Source of the DNA: Cydia pomonella
Lineage: Eukaryota; Arthropoda; Insecta; Lepidoptera; Tortricidae
Assembly: GCF_033807575.1 (NCBI RefSeq)
Contig: NC_084716.1
Location: 5,704,001 to 5,768,000 of the forward strand
DNA length: 64,000 nucleotides
Direction of reading: 5' to 3'
In this document: positions 11,501 through 21,190 of the stretch, piece by piece
Layout: the number at the start of each line of letters is the position of its first letter
How positions within the stretch are numbered: position 1 is the stretch's first letter
Position numbers and translations under genes: made by a program
The notes under the pieces: generated by a model
The model's input: only the letters and a program-made list of their open reading frames with translations
Told to the model about the DNA's origin: nothing
Database searches by the model: none

Positions 11501-13044
11501 TCTGACTATCGCTTCACCTATATAAATGTAGGAGCATATGGAACAGATTCTGATTCAAATATTTTTCGAAGAAGTTCATTATTTACAAAGTTACATAACG
11601 GAGAAATAATATTGCCTCCTCCAAAAGCACTACCTCATACTACAGAACCCCTCCCGTATATGATTCTCGGCGATGCCGCGTTTGGTATATCGAACAAAGT
11701 TTTAAAACCTTTCGCGCGAAGTAATCTGACACATAAGAAAAAAATATTTAATTATCGATTGAGCCGAGCTAGAAGATATATTGAGTGTACATTTGGAATA
11801 ATGAGTAATAAATTTAAGATATTTCACAGACCAATGAATACTTCCGTACCGAATACAATAGCAATCATAAAGGCTTGTTGCGTTTTACATAACTACATTC
11901 GGGAAAGAGACGGATACAGAATACAGGATACACTAACTGTTGTAGGCTTTCACGACCGCACTCATAGGAACATTAATAATAATATCAGATCAGGTGACGC
12001 AATAAGGGACAAATTTGCCAACTATTTCGTGTCACCTGAGAGTAGTTTACCGTGGCAAGATTCTTGTATTTTTTAATTAAATTATATTTTTCAACAGTAA
12101 TGATGTTTTATTTACTTACCCACATCCTTTTTCTCATTGTCAGACTTGTCGTCGAAATCCGGAATTAATTCCTTACAAATTTCTCGCCACGCACTTTTTT
12201 TTGCATCGCGGTCTTTATAAAATTCATTCGATAAATCCCATAGTGCCGGACGAAGACGCACTTCAGAAATAAGGCGCTCTGTGTCGATATTCATTTTTGC
12301 ATTTGAATGTACGTACGTGCGTCCGGTCGGTCGCTCCGTCAGCGAGGCACTGAACGCATCCGTAGGATCTCATAGCTCGTCGGTCGACCGACGTACGCGC
12401 AACCGACGAGCCGGACCGACGGCTCGACCGACCGTACGCGCGTACCAAATCACGCGCGTACCGTCAGCGTAGCTGTGTGCGCGTTCTAAGACTTGCATAG
12501 ATATAGCTACGCCGACCGACAGTCAGCGCTGACCGTCGGTCGAGCACTGTTTCAAGCCTTATGGATAATTTTGATTTTAAATACCACTACTACACAAAAT
12601 GTAACAATTATTATCAGAATAAAATACTAACCTGATCTCCTGCGCATAGTAGCCGACTCTTCGGCCCGATGATCCAGAAGGCCTGGATGCGGGCACTGCA
12701 GGCACAACATCATCTTCGTCAGAACTACTACTGCTCGCTGGTACCATAATAGAGCGAGTTGACCCGCGAGGGAAAACCACCCCACTAGGACCAGCAGTAG
12801 GTTCGTTCACTGCCGATGCCGGCACGAGCGGCTCTATTGAGTCCAACACTCGCGCACTAACGACCGGCGACACTGGGGCTGCCTGCACGAGCGGCTCTAT
12901 TGAGTCCAACACTCGCGCACTAACAACCGGCGACACTTCACCAGAAGAGGAGCCCGTAACGAGCAGGGACTCATCAGAGTCCGACACTCGCACTTCGCTC
13001 GACTCTTCGGTAGACACGGAAGCATAGGGCTTCGGGGACGCCAT
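8592..13044 (-). CDS. Merlin (IS1016/IS1595-related) transposase, two exons
   Basis: Exon 1 (13044-12632) starts at ATG and encodes a Ser/Pro/Val-rich leader. Its donor GTTAGT pairs with the acceptor TTTTAG before exon 2 (9480-8592), and the split Arg codon (AG|G) keeps the frame. Exon 2 encodes an ISXO2-like DDE domain: C33/C54/C59 zinc-type cysteines, then Asp152 (VQIDES), Asp200 (IHTDFW) and Glu239 (QRIESQW), residues counted from the Met at 9476, with 38 residues between Asp200 and Glu239. These fit eukaryotic Merlin transposases. The Lys-Tyr-Asn-Arg-Gly block usual after the first Asp is absent, so a small in-frame deletion is likely. The intron is split by a Harbinger element at 9632-12558. 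Merlin inverted repeats were not found by eye. Confidence 0.8.
9768..12076 (+). pseudogene. Harbinger 1 transposase (DDE_Tnp_4 type), two exons
   Basis: Exon 1 (9768-10063) starts MNPFAVNALICARYFLRRRR and ends VTLR with a GTAAGT donor. Exon 2 begins after TTTGTTTCAG at 11188 and runs to 12076. It has the superfamily motifs GCIDGKHVRI (first Asp), GTDSDSNIF (second Asp), LGDAAF and YIECTFGIM (Glu), and ends with PESSLPWQ, a common C terminus in the family. With this splice, the second codon of exon 2 is TAA (11189-11191), so the copy is broken unless another acceptor is used; none is obvious. The intron holds exon 2 of the MADF gene on the other strand. Harbinger transposase normally needs its DNA-binding partner to enter the nucleus and bind ends. 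Confidence 0.85.
10296..12294 (-). CDS. Harbinger 1 accessory MADF-BESS-type DNA-binding protein, two exons
   Basis: Exon 1 (12294-12120) starts MNIDTERLISEVRLRPALWD and ends at a GTAAGT donor. Exon 2 (11152-10296) begins after TTTTACAG, and phases match (175 nt = 58 codons + 1). Together they give a MADF domain (Myb/SANT-like; WREICKEL, VQQRWKTARDAYVR, YFDFMKFL), a low-complexity region with a repeated VVSQPTGNEGA unit, and a BESS-like C-terminal segment (FFCSLLPITNTF). In PIF/Harbinger elements a second protein of this class binds the ends and helps import the transposase. Here both exons are open with no stop. Exon 2 lies in the transposase intron, and the transposase's second exon lies in this gene's intron. 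Confidence 0.85.
12822..12937 (-). repeat. 53-bp tandem duplication inside Merlin exon 1
   Basis: Two 53-bp units at 12822-12874 and 12885-12937 differ at one base and are 63 bp apart. They duplicate the peptide SPVVSARVLDSIEPLV in the leader of the Merlin protein, keeping the frame. Near identity points to a recent slip. Confidence 0.85.
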
Positions 13045-13860
13045 GGTAGTCACTGAATGCGCAAATTACAGGAGTACGTAAAACGATCTCGACTGCAAGA
13101 GCAACAAACGATGACTGAATACGCGACAATAACAATACAAACAAAATGGCGTCACTTTGCGTTTCGTTATACCAACATACTATTAAATGTCATTAAATTT
13201 TTGTACTTTAATATTTGAGTTTTTATCATTATCATCAAAAATTTTTGTTCAAATAATTTACTTTTGCATAATAAATAAAACAACAATTCTGAAATGAGAA
13301 ATAATAAAATAAAACACATTTTTTACCAATTAGCAAAACAAACATCACAGTAAACACTAAACGCAATGTAAAATGACAACTTAGACATTCGAAATATCAA
13401 GTGATCGTGGTTAAATTACATGATGCAATTCCATTTTGTATAAAAACTTTGAAAATTTATATCTCGAAAACTATAAGTTTTCTGCACGTGAAAATTGGTG
13501 AAAAGCTCTCTTGTTATCTAAACTATCTAACAAAAAAATATGAGCTTTATAATCGACGGCCTTTAATCTAAAGTTAATAACACTGACATACATACAAAAT
13601 GAAACAAATGGAAAATAAATAATATTATAAGATATTTAAAGTAGGTAGATTCGTGCTCGCAACTCGGGTTAATAAACTATTTGGACGTGTAGAGTGTAGA
13701 TACAGTTTTTATGCTTACTTACAATGGCACTTCGTGTGTTTAACCTTAACTTGACTTGACTGTACAGACTGTACTTATGTCTACATGAAATATATATGTA
13801 GTACCTACATCCATATTTTTAAGATGTAAAATACTAAAATACATAAATTATGACAAACAA
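13045..13860. other. No gene recognised
   Basis: AT-rich sequence between the Merlin gene and the hAT fragment. It presumably includes the outer end of the Merlin element and lost parts of the hAT element, but I found no inverted repeat, promoter or conserved frame here. Confidence 0.4.
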
Positions 13861-13861
13861 G

Positions 13862-14714
13862 CTACTTATACTTACGATTTCCTGTCATTTTTTCGGAAAC
13901 TGCTGTATATGGTTGTATGTATTTTTCTTTTACAGATTCGGGACATTTTTTACAGCCATGTATGTGTTTCAACATTCTTGAACCGTTTTTTGCGAAACGT
14001 TGTGAGCAGAATGTACATTCTACCTTTGCAAGTTTCGAAGTCGAAATAACATCATTAAATAACTTTGCCACTGCCACAGTCTTTCGACCAGATCCAAATC
14101 TTTTCGGCATTATAATATTTTGTGTATAGTATTCGTATTTTCCACTATTAATTGTTCATTCACGATTACACGAGTCACGACGGCCACGCTTCGCCGCTTC
14201 GCATTAACTAAATAAACACAATAATGTTTTTGATTGAGAAGTATAACTTACAAAAGAAACTAGGCTCTGTGTCAATAGTAACAACGTACATTTTAATTCG
14301 ATAAACTTTCAGTATACAAACATTTATTGGGGAATCCCAGAGACCCAGAATTCCCCGATGCCGCGACGAGATGTGAACGTTCATATACAATAAATTTTTG
14401 GGGAATCCCTGAATTCCCCGATGCGGCGACGAGAGGCGTTGGTGCTGCCAACAGTAAATTGCGATAACTACCACTACAGATTTCATTTATGTTGTTATTA
14501 ATCAAAGTTGTTAAATTAAATTGGTTTAATGGTTAACATAAAGTCTAAAACAAGTAAAACAACCGTATAAAAGTATTAACTGCCTTGCAAATTTTGAGTT
14601 TTCATACTTTCGAAAAAAAAACGTACTCCAGATAAAAAAACGGCTTTTTTTCCGGTTTTTTTTTTCATGTTTTTTTTTTCAAGTCAGAAAAAAACCGTTT
14701 TTTTTACAACCCTG
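13862..14714 (-). mobile_element. hAT-type fragment with a BED zinc-finger exon and one terminus
   Basis: On the minus strand 14110-13862 encodes an 82-residue start: MPKRFGSGRK, then CTFCSQRF...HIHGC, a BED-type zinc finger as found at the N terminus of hAT transposases, ending at a GTAAGT donor near 13872. The right terminus, read inward, is CAGGGTTGTAAAAAAAACGG (14714 down), a typical hAT end. It cuts the pogo-like gene to its right, giving the direction of insertion. No RNase-H-like catalytic domain or left terminus is seen, so the element is truncated. Confidence 0.6.
14329..14434. repeat. Two imperfect repeat units with GGGGAATCCC and GAATTCCCC
   Basis: GGGGAATCCC occurs at 14329-14338 and 14400-14409. 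Each copy is followed by GAATTCCCCGATGC(C/G)GCGACG at 14348 and 14411. Unit 2 is 8 bp shorter between the two motifs. The decamer equals a consensus NF-kappa-B/Rel binding site, but this may be chance in a repeat. The units lie inside the hAT fragment upstream of its BED exon. Confidence 0.6.
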
Positions 14715-15678
14715 GTCGAAGGGCTGTAGCAGATGAGACGTGTGAGGAGGCAGTTTGAGAATCGTGACATCATTTTGGGTGGCTAACTCTTAAGACTTTC
14801 ATATCAACATGCGTGGCATGTCCGTCGTAAATTAATAAAACCGGGCGTTCTTCACCACTAGCAGGGATTAGAATGTTTTCCAAGTAATTGTGAAAAATTT
14901 CGGTTTCCATCCATCCTTTTTGACTGGCCGCATATGACAGCTCAAAATCAAAATTTTCGGTATCGGCCATCCACTGATCCCACACGTTCTTGCCCTTGAA
15001 TTTTAAGGGTGTTATCTTTTTACCACTTGCACTAACAGCTGTCAGCACCGTAATGTTTTCTTTGCCCGTGCCACAAGTGGTTCTAGAACAAGGTTTGTTG
15101 ATAGCACCAACTACTTTTGTCCTTGTCGGGTCAAGAGACACAGATGTTTCGTCTAGATTCCAAATTAAGTGTGGTTTTTGGAATAGTTTTAAGTCAGTCA
15201 TTGTCTCCTCTAGGAGGTTAAAATATTCGAAAATAACAAACGGGTCTGTCATTTTCTTTCTTACATATTCTACTGGCTGCGCTTCTTTAATAGACAGGTT
15301 ATGCCTTTTCCGGAAATTGGTAAATCAGTCCTTCCCGGGTCTGTTGTTGGTAAATTGGGTGTCCATGTTATTAGCCTTGATAAACTCTGCGACTAGGTTC
15401 AACACTTCTTCCCTAGAAAGACCAAACCCCCATTTCTCCATAGTTCTGATTCCATCTGCCAAGCGATTTTCTTCTTCCAACGGAATAGCTAGTGGTCTAC
15501 CTACAATATTTGTACTATAATTTGATTTTATTGCGTCATACAGAGTTGTTGACGGAATGTTATATTTTTTTGAAGCGGCATACATTGATCACTGATTAGT
15601 TTGAACTTCTTTAATTGCATTTTTCATATCCTCCTATGTATATTTTGGTATTTTCTTTTTAGTGTATTTATTTGGCAT
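14715..15678 (-). pseudogene. pogo/Tigger-like transposase, truncated by the hAT end
   Basis: Reading minus from an ATG at 15678: a psq-type helix-turn-helix (KYNIPSTTLYDAIK) with two early stops, a CENP-B-like segment (WGFGLSREEVLNLVAEFIK), then a DDE_1 domain with IWNLDETSVSL (first Asp), LKFKGKNVWDQW, and VLLIYDGHATHV (second Asp). After a frame change it reads ILKLPPHTSHLLQPFDQ, the block before the third Asp. There the hAT terminus CAGGGTTGT begins, so the rest of the gene is missing. At least four breaks make it a relic. Confidence 0.8.
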
Positions 15679-16004
15679 GTTTCTGAAACAAGGTATTTTT
15701 TGCGTTAGTGGGTATTAGTCTATAATTATACATACAGATAACATCTTAAAAACCAAAAACTATTTACTTACGAGTATCATTAAACAGTTTATTTGAAATG
15801 CAATTTGAGTCACATAATGGTATCACGGGTAGTGATATCTAAAAAAAAAAATTTATGAACTAACTCGCCATGAAAATAAATTTACGATCAAACTCTCAAA
15901 GAGTTGAACACTTTTATACAATCTGATTAACATGCCTATAATTTAATATTATAGTAGGGTAGGTACCTACTGAAAATTTGTATACGATTGTGAACATACA
16001 TTGG

Positions 16005-16075
16005 GGTTTTCGGTGCGGGAATGATTTAATGCCTACTCTTTGGGTATGCCAAACATTCCCGCCGCGCCGAAAACC
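16005..16075. repeat. Imperfect inverted repeat
   Basis: GGTTTTCGGTGCGGGAATG (16005-16023) pairs with the complement at 16054-16075, which has three more bases in the GC part. The loop is 30 bases. It could be the end structure of a foldback element or an RNA hairpin; nothing else identifies it. Confidence 0.5.
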
Positions 16076-16223
16076 TCGATAGAAGTTTCAAAGTGTTGGT
16101 ATACCTACTTACAATACATATTTTTTGACGTGACCGCACCCTGTCGCTTTAACGTCATGTTTAAAGTGACATGTTTATCGAACGGGTAAAAGCGACAAGA
16201 TACCAATGAAGTGTTCAGCTACT

Positions 16224-16373
16224 TATAAAAGTCGACTGAACGTGTTCGATCATTTTAAAAACGCTAATAGTAGATCAAGATAGGATTGCTGAATAAATTC
16301 AAGAATAAAGAAACTGACCAACAAACATAGTTACTTCAATTTAGAAAACATGAACACTCCTTATTTTAGTCAG
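16224..16373 (+). promoter_or_regulatory. Candidate core promoter and short first exon
   Basis: TATAAAAG at 16224-16231 is a strong TATA match. An ATG at 16350 opens an 8-codon stretch (MNTPYFSQ) that ends exactly at a GTAAAC donor (16374). The next AG with a pyrimidine tract (TTTTGTTGTCAG, ending about 16780) leads into a frame that stops after eight codons. So this may be the 5' end of a retroelement or a lost gene rather than a working one. No known family is visible. Confidence 0.3.
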
Positions 16374-17911
16374 GTAAACGTGTAATGGAATTATTATATC
16401 TCTTCAAATAAAAACTTAAGTTTCAAAAGATTGAGAACCAATTGATGAATACTATAGAAAGCAACATCGGGCAATTCCGGATTATTTTTACATTCGGAAT
16501 TCTCCGCTTCGGTTAATTCCGAAAAAACATAAAAAGTTAAATTTAGCTGTCGTGAATGTACTCAATAAGCATTAAAAACGATAGTCTATCATATAAAAAA
16601 ACAATAAATATAGCTAGCCCAGAGCGAGCAGCCCGATAACCAGTCAGATCCGGTTCCGCGCCGATGTAATTTAACTAAAAGGGTTAATTACAAATAGTTA
16701 CAAGTATAATAATGTACCTATCTCTTTGAAGATACTTAATATACTTATGTCTAAAATATTGTCTGTTTTGTTGTCAGGTTCCCAGAATAATGTGGGAGGA
16801 GTGATATGTATTGACTGTTGACGCTGTACCTGCATGTTCCAGTAATAAACCAGTCATTGGTCCGAACGGTTGTTTTACTAAATACCTCAATCACTCACCA
16901 AATTCCTGAGTAATGAAACTTCGGGCAAATCCGAAAATCAGAAAAGGCGGGAAAATGCACTCGTTCGCAAAATTTATTAAATAAATTTATTAAACCTGGA
17001 TCAGCTGATGATGCCAACATATATAGCACACAGACTAGATTCGCCTTTAAGACAGTGTCGCAATCGGATGTAAGTAAACTTATAGCAGTGGATTCTATAA
17101 GCAGTGTGAAATGTCGTTCACTTGTGAGTCCAGAAAATCCTGGTAAATACCGTACCTGTTTCGATGACGTTGGTCTACTGTTAAGAGCCACTATCTGTGA
17201 CATAATTTGCTCCAGACCTGCCGTCGCACTCGATGACTGCTCCCGCGAACCACATCTGCAGTAATCGGCGCATTGCATTCTATTGTTGCATACTTCGTAC
17301 TGATGACGTTCGGACGTACGCGCGCGCACAGCTGACGATGACGGGCGCTCGGGCGGCGTGTGCACGCGTCGATTGCGCGGGACTGACTGGGATAAATCTA
17401 CCTATCCTCCTTTATTTTTAGGTTGCGCAGTAAAGAGAATTTGTTGTTGTAAGTATAAACATAATTATGCACAAGCCCGTAATATAGTGTTGGTTTCCCT
17501 TTGGACGCCCACAAAAGCAGCAGAATGTTGTTGCTGGTGCATGCGCCGCCGGGTAGTCGGCGCGGGGTTCCGGCGTGGAGGGCGGACTAAACGAATCCTT
17601 GTCGGAAGTGAGGGAGTCACCACAACTATTAAATGAGTGACGGATCCGCCTCCCGTCCGCACGGATTTTTTCTTCAAATCAGGCCACATCTGAAAAATAT
17701 TGTTATTAAAATTCATATAATTCGTAAACATCTTTCTTGTACTGAAAAAACATTAGTTAATAAATGGCAGATTGAGTGCATAAGGCTTTTTTATATATTG
17801 ATTAAGCGCTTTTGCTTATTGAAAAAGGAAAAACCACCATGAATGTAGATACTATGTAGTTAGCTTAAAATTAATAAACACGCACACAACTACTAGATTC
17901 AATTAGTATAG
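16374..17911. other. No recognised gene; mixed sequence
   Basis: The stretch has a poly(A)-signal-like AATAAA near 16843 in a context (AGTGATATGTATTGACTGTT) that looks like a retroelement end. It also has a more GC-rich part at 17250-17640 with open frames on both strands (156 residues at 17365-16895 minus) that match no family I know and have no start context or splice pattern. Treat as unresolved repeat-like sequence. Confidence 0.3.
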
Positions 17912-17919
17912 CAATACAT

Positions 17920-18127
17920 TCAAATATGCACACTGAGATACGTGTTTCCACTGGTCCACGGACTTGTACGGGCCGTAACTGGGCAACGCAACGTGGCCTT
18001 TACTTGGACCCACTCGGCTGCCATCTGCTGCTTCGGGCGTGGGCCGCGAAATTCCCCAGCTGCAAATAAAGGGTTCGTGGACATGTAGTCCACGAGGTTC
18101 TCAATTTGCACCGAGGAACTTCGTAGC
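17920..18127 (-). pseudogene. Myb/SANT-like (zeste-type) DNA-binding domain exon, frameshifted
   Basis: After an acceptor (TTTATAG, upper edge 18127) the minus strand reads VQIENLVDYMSTNPLFAAGEF, QQMAAEWVQVK. In the +1 frame it continues YGPYKSVDQWKHV. This order matches the Myb/SANT-like DNA-binding domain (Pfam Myb_DNA-bind_5 type, related to fly zeste) seen in many arthropod genes and in Harbinger accessory proteins. A one-base frame change before GPYKS breaks it. No partner exons or element ends were found nearby. Confidence 0.6.
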
Positions 18128-18839
18128 CTATAAAGTGTAACATAATATAGGTATATATATCAGTAGTGTAGAGCAGGGGTGAAGGAGATACCAAGGCGGT
18201 AACGTGAAAGGTGTATTTAATTAAGAGAGTATAATTAAAACCGTTAAGTTAAACGAAGACGTGTTCCCCAGCCAGTTAAAAGATATGATGAACTGGAGCG
18301 GGTATAGTATCGTGGGCTATTTCTAAGGAATATCAATTCCTAAGATTTTATTATCATATTTGTATGGGATCAACTAACAATCCAATGTGTTTTGTTTTGT
18401 AACCGGCCGTTGACCTACATAATTTTCTCCTATGCGACTGACTTGTGTGAGAAATACACAAGTCAGGTGTTGGTTTGGCCGCGGAAATGAAGGACAATCT
18501 TATTGGATTACTCCATTTGATGATTTTTATTTGCACAACGGTCACAAGTTTTTATATAATTTATTATATTTTTGCTGTGTGTCCTTTCTATTTTAGTTAT
18601 GTAGGCACCATCCTTTTTATTTCTATTGTAAATGGCATTAACTTCTTCCTTCCCTTGATTTTTATCCTCATATATTTCTAATTGATCATTGACTTAAATT
18701 CGCCTCTGTGACAATTTTTTCCAGAGTAATGCTGTCACCTATTGTGAGAATTTGCTTGCGTAGTTCAGCTGATTTTACATTTTTCAGTGATCTGATTGAC
18801 CAAGTGATCATCTTTTTTATCGAAACTGCATTTTTTCAG
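18128..18839. other. No recognised gene
   Basis: AT-rich sequence with short open frames (for example 18475-18681 plus, hydrophobic) that lack start context, splice signals or family likeness. Nothing further can be supported. Confidence 0.35.
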
Positions 18840-19740
18840 CTTGTTTCCGGAGTCATGCACAGGGCCAGATGTGACGGGGTCACGTTCGCCGGGGCGGGCG
18901 TGGCCTCATACAACTCCCTTGTTCCAGACAGGAGCAAGGGTTTCCTAGTTAGCTCAGAGGAGAGAGAGGGTGCAGGGTGAGACAAAGAAACAAAGGTTAA
19001 TGCTGTAACATAAATCGGCGGGCTTTTATGCCGGTTTATTATAAATGAAGGTTCCTTAAACCTAGACGTCCTAGGCTAGGTACGACGCGGGGGTGTTTCT
19101 AATTTATACCAACGATATTACGGTACGCCGCGGATCCTAAGCTACTCGCGAGATTTGGGATCGGTATCCCCTAAGAGTGAAGGGGCAGTTTTGACGGGAG
19201 CGAGATAGTATTGGGGTGGATACCCCGGGTGCCTTCACGCGTCTTCAAACGCGCCGGCTCAACTGGCCTACGGAGGAAGGGTAGGGTGGCTAGGGACCGG
19301 GAGCCTTAACGCGTCTGTAAACACGCCGGCTCGTACCGGGAGAGCAGCGGTCCTCACAGCGGAAGGCTGTGAGAGCGACTGCCTACTATCTGTCCTTCCT
19401 TCTTTCATATCTCCCTTCTGGAGATATGAGGTGCCTTTCCAGCCTTTCTTGGCTTTTTGGCGGTGGCAAATCGCCGCCCGTGACTACGGGCGGGTCTTTT
19501 CATTGCCCTTTCTTTGGGCTGAGGCTTCGTGTTCCATGGCTGGCTGGCCACTTGTGCTGGCCTGTCATGGCATTGTGGGCCTACTATCTGGGCGACCGCG
19601 CTGGCTTTTATAGTGCGCGGCTCGCGGGGTGCGGGCGGGGGCGGCGACTCTCAGTCGCTCGGCGGCAGGCATGCGGCGCGATGGGTAGCTCCGGCCACCA
19701 CTTTGATCTAGAAAGTTAGCGAACTTGGCAGAAAATCAAC
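18840..19740. other. GC-rich, hairpin-rich tract with a duplicated 30-mer
   Basis: GC content jumps in this 900-bp tract. GCCTTCACGCGTCTTCAAAC at 19231 recurs as a similar 30-mer at 19303-19332, 72 bp apart with four differences. Three clear stem-loops follow each other: CTCACAGC/GCTGTGAG (19353-19373), TCATATCTCC/GGAGATATGA (19405-19429) and CCGCCCGT/ACGGGCGG (19474-19493). The open frame at 19369-19719 has no family likeness and is probably incidental. It resembles a structured leader (retroelement 5' region or non-coding RNA), but I cannot name it. Confidence 0.4.
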
Positions 19741-19796
19741 AGCCAAATCAACGACGTCACAACAAATGAATGACTCTCATGATGTGACGTTTGAAT

Positions 19797-20490
19797 TTAT
19801 TATTATTATTATCTCCTTATTTATTTCTTTTCTTAGTCTAGGATTTTTACAATATGTATATAAAAGTAAAATATAAAAACCCTTACAAAACAATACAAAA
19901 GATATAAACACATTATAAAAAACCTAACCTAGGGTGCCGCCAGCAGCGGGGCAGGGCCCAAGCTGCCGGTGGTCAGGGCCGCAGAGAAAGGAACCGCCGG
20001 ACTATTCGCGTCGTGTCCAAGCTCTCCGCCTTCTGTATCTGACCCTTGATCCTTCCACCTAGCGAGAGTCTCCCAAGGTGTTGGTCGAGACTCTTCGCTA
20101 TGAGACCGTTCGCTGAAACGACTATCGGGACAATGATCGTCGAATCAACATCCCACATGGCGGTTATCTCGTAAGCCAAGTCTAGGTACTTACTGGACTT
20201 GTCCTTCTCGGCTTTCACGAGATTCTCATCATGGGGGGTGGTGATGTCGACGAGCACGGCTTATTGGCTACAATAATCCTGTCAGTGATAATAGATCGAT
20301 CCCAATAGAGCGTGGCACGACCATTTTCGAGAACTGGCGCAGGTGAGTACTTGTAGTACGGTACTTCACGGTCCATAAGACTGTATAGAAGAGCAAATTG
20401 CTGATGAATAATCCTGGCTACGAGATTATGTTTGTGCAAGTACTCGCCGTTAGCAAGATGAGAACGACCGGAAATTAAAGACTGTATCAA
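19797..20490 (-). pseudogene. 3' end of a non-LTR retrotransposon (C-terminal part of ORF2)
   Basis: Minus-strand frames read LYWDRSIITDRIIVANKP and, after a one-base shift near 20255, LVDITTPHDENLVKAEKD...KYLDLAYEI...IIVPIVVSANGLI...SLDTTRIVRRFLS. I recognise this as the region downstream of reverse transcriptase in a group of animal non-LTR elements. The 3' untranslated part (19935-19815) ends in an (AAT)n tail at 19797-19813 on the minus strand, which fixes the 3' end. The 5' side is cut near 20490, as usual for incomplete reverse transcription. Confidence 0.7.
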
Positions 20491-20741
20491 GGATTATATT
20501 TATTGTCAAAAGTTTAAAAATATCTCGCTATTATTTTCCAATAAAAATTAGCAAGCGAATTTATGTGTTATAGTAGATTAAAATAGTTTGCAAAGTTTAT
20601 AGTAATTACACGCCTACTAAAGACTCGTTAAGGCGATACGCAACAGACGGCGCGGAGCCAAGCATTTGGTTACATAAGAACATGTGATAACGAGCTATAG
20701 TTGGATGTTTTTGCTTACAAACTAATTCTTATTCAAAGTAA

Positions 20742-20833
20742 CTATCTAGAAACCGCAGGAGTTTTATTGTAATATTCAGGGGAGCTCTGGTCGTTTCCAG
20801 GAAGTGACGGATGTTGTTGATTCCGATGATCCA
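20742..20833 (-). other. Possible terminal exon on the minus strand
   Basis: A good acceptor (CTTTTTGTTCCAG) precedes 20833. Three frames stay open for 18-35 codons after it, so the frame cannot be chosen. No upstream partner exon was found, and the acceptor lies next to a dispersed 77-bp repeat. Weak evidence only. Confidence 0.2.
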
Positions 20834-20886
20834 CTGGAACAAAAAGTGGAATTAGGATATTAAAATATATAAATAGTACAGTAAAG

Positions 20887-20963
20887 TTTGGTAAAACCAA
20901 ATGAGCATGCCTTAAGCGCTCATGCAATACGTGAAAATTTTAAATTTATAATACATACAATAT
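20887..20963 (-). repeat. 77-bp dispersed repeat, copy A
   Basis: Matches 51103-51179 on the opposite strand with two mismatches in 77 bases (by eye). A short part (GCTTAAGGCATGC) recurs at about 21404-21416. The core TGAGCATGC...GCGCTCATGCA has partial dyad symmetry. Likely the end or whole of a small mobile repeat. Confidence 0.75.
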
Positions 20964-21092
20964 TTATTTTAATTATTTATCTTAATTTGGTTGTTGAAAA
21001 AAATAAATAATAATTACATGACAAAAAACAATTCATTTGAATAACAATTCAAATTAAATTTCAAATTCGATTGAACTTGTCCCCCGTCGATC

Positions 21093-21132
21093 TATATTTA
21101 AAACAATTCCGACTGCATTACCGACGATCAGT
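21093..21132 (+). promoter_or_regulatory. Core promoter: TATA box and TCAGT initiator
   Basis: TATATTTAAA at 21093-21102 lies about 35 bp upstream of TCAGT at 21128-21132, the arthropod initiator. The spacing suits a focused pol II promoter. The first ATG is 59 bp past the initiator, and the exon following it ends in a consensus donor, so the promoter, start and splice site agree with one another. Confidence 0.6.
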
Positions 21133-21190
21133 ATAGTATGAAAACTTTTAGCTGTAATAATTTAATTTAATTTAATAAAATAATAGTCAA

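Larger units (their letters stand above)
9632..12558 (+). mobile_element. PIF/Harbinger element 1
   Basis: Termini are inverted repeats of about 40 bp starting GGCTTGAAACAGTGCTCGAC at 9632, with the complement ending at 12558. TTA at 9629-9631 and 12559-12561 is a 3-bp target duplication typical of the superfamily. Subterminal copies of GTCAGCGCTGAC recur near both ends (9658, 9682, 12522), likely transposase contact sites. The element carries a transposase gene on the plus strand and a MADF-type gene on the minus strand, and sits in the intron of the Merlin transposase gene. Confidence 0.93.

Noticed and set aside
16750..16880. An LTR end of a copia-type element
   Set aside because: A poly(A) signal and TG-like context are suggestive, but there is no second copy, primer site or coding region nearby.
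19369..19719. A 116-residue protein on the plus strand
   Set aside because: The frame runs through GC-rich hairpins, has no family likeness, splice or promoter support, and overlaps other frames of similar length.
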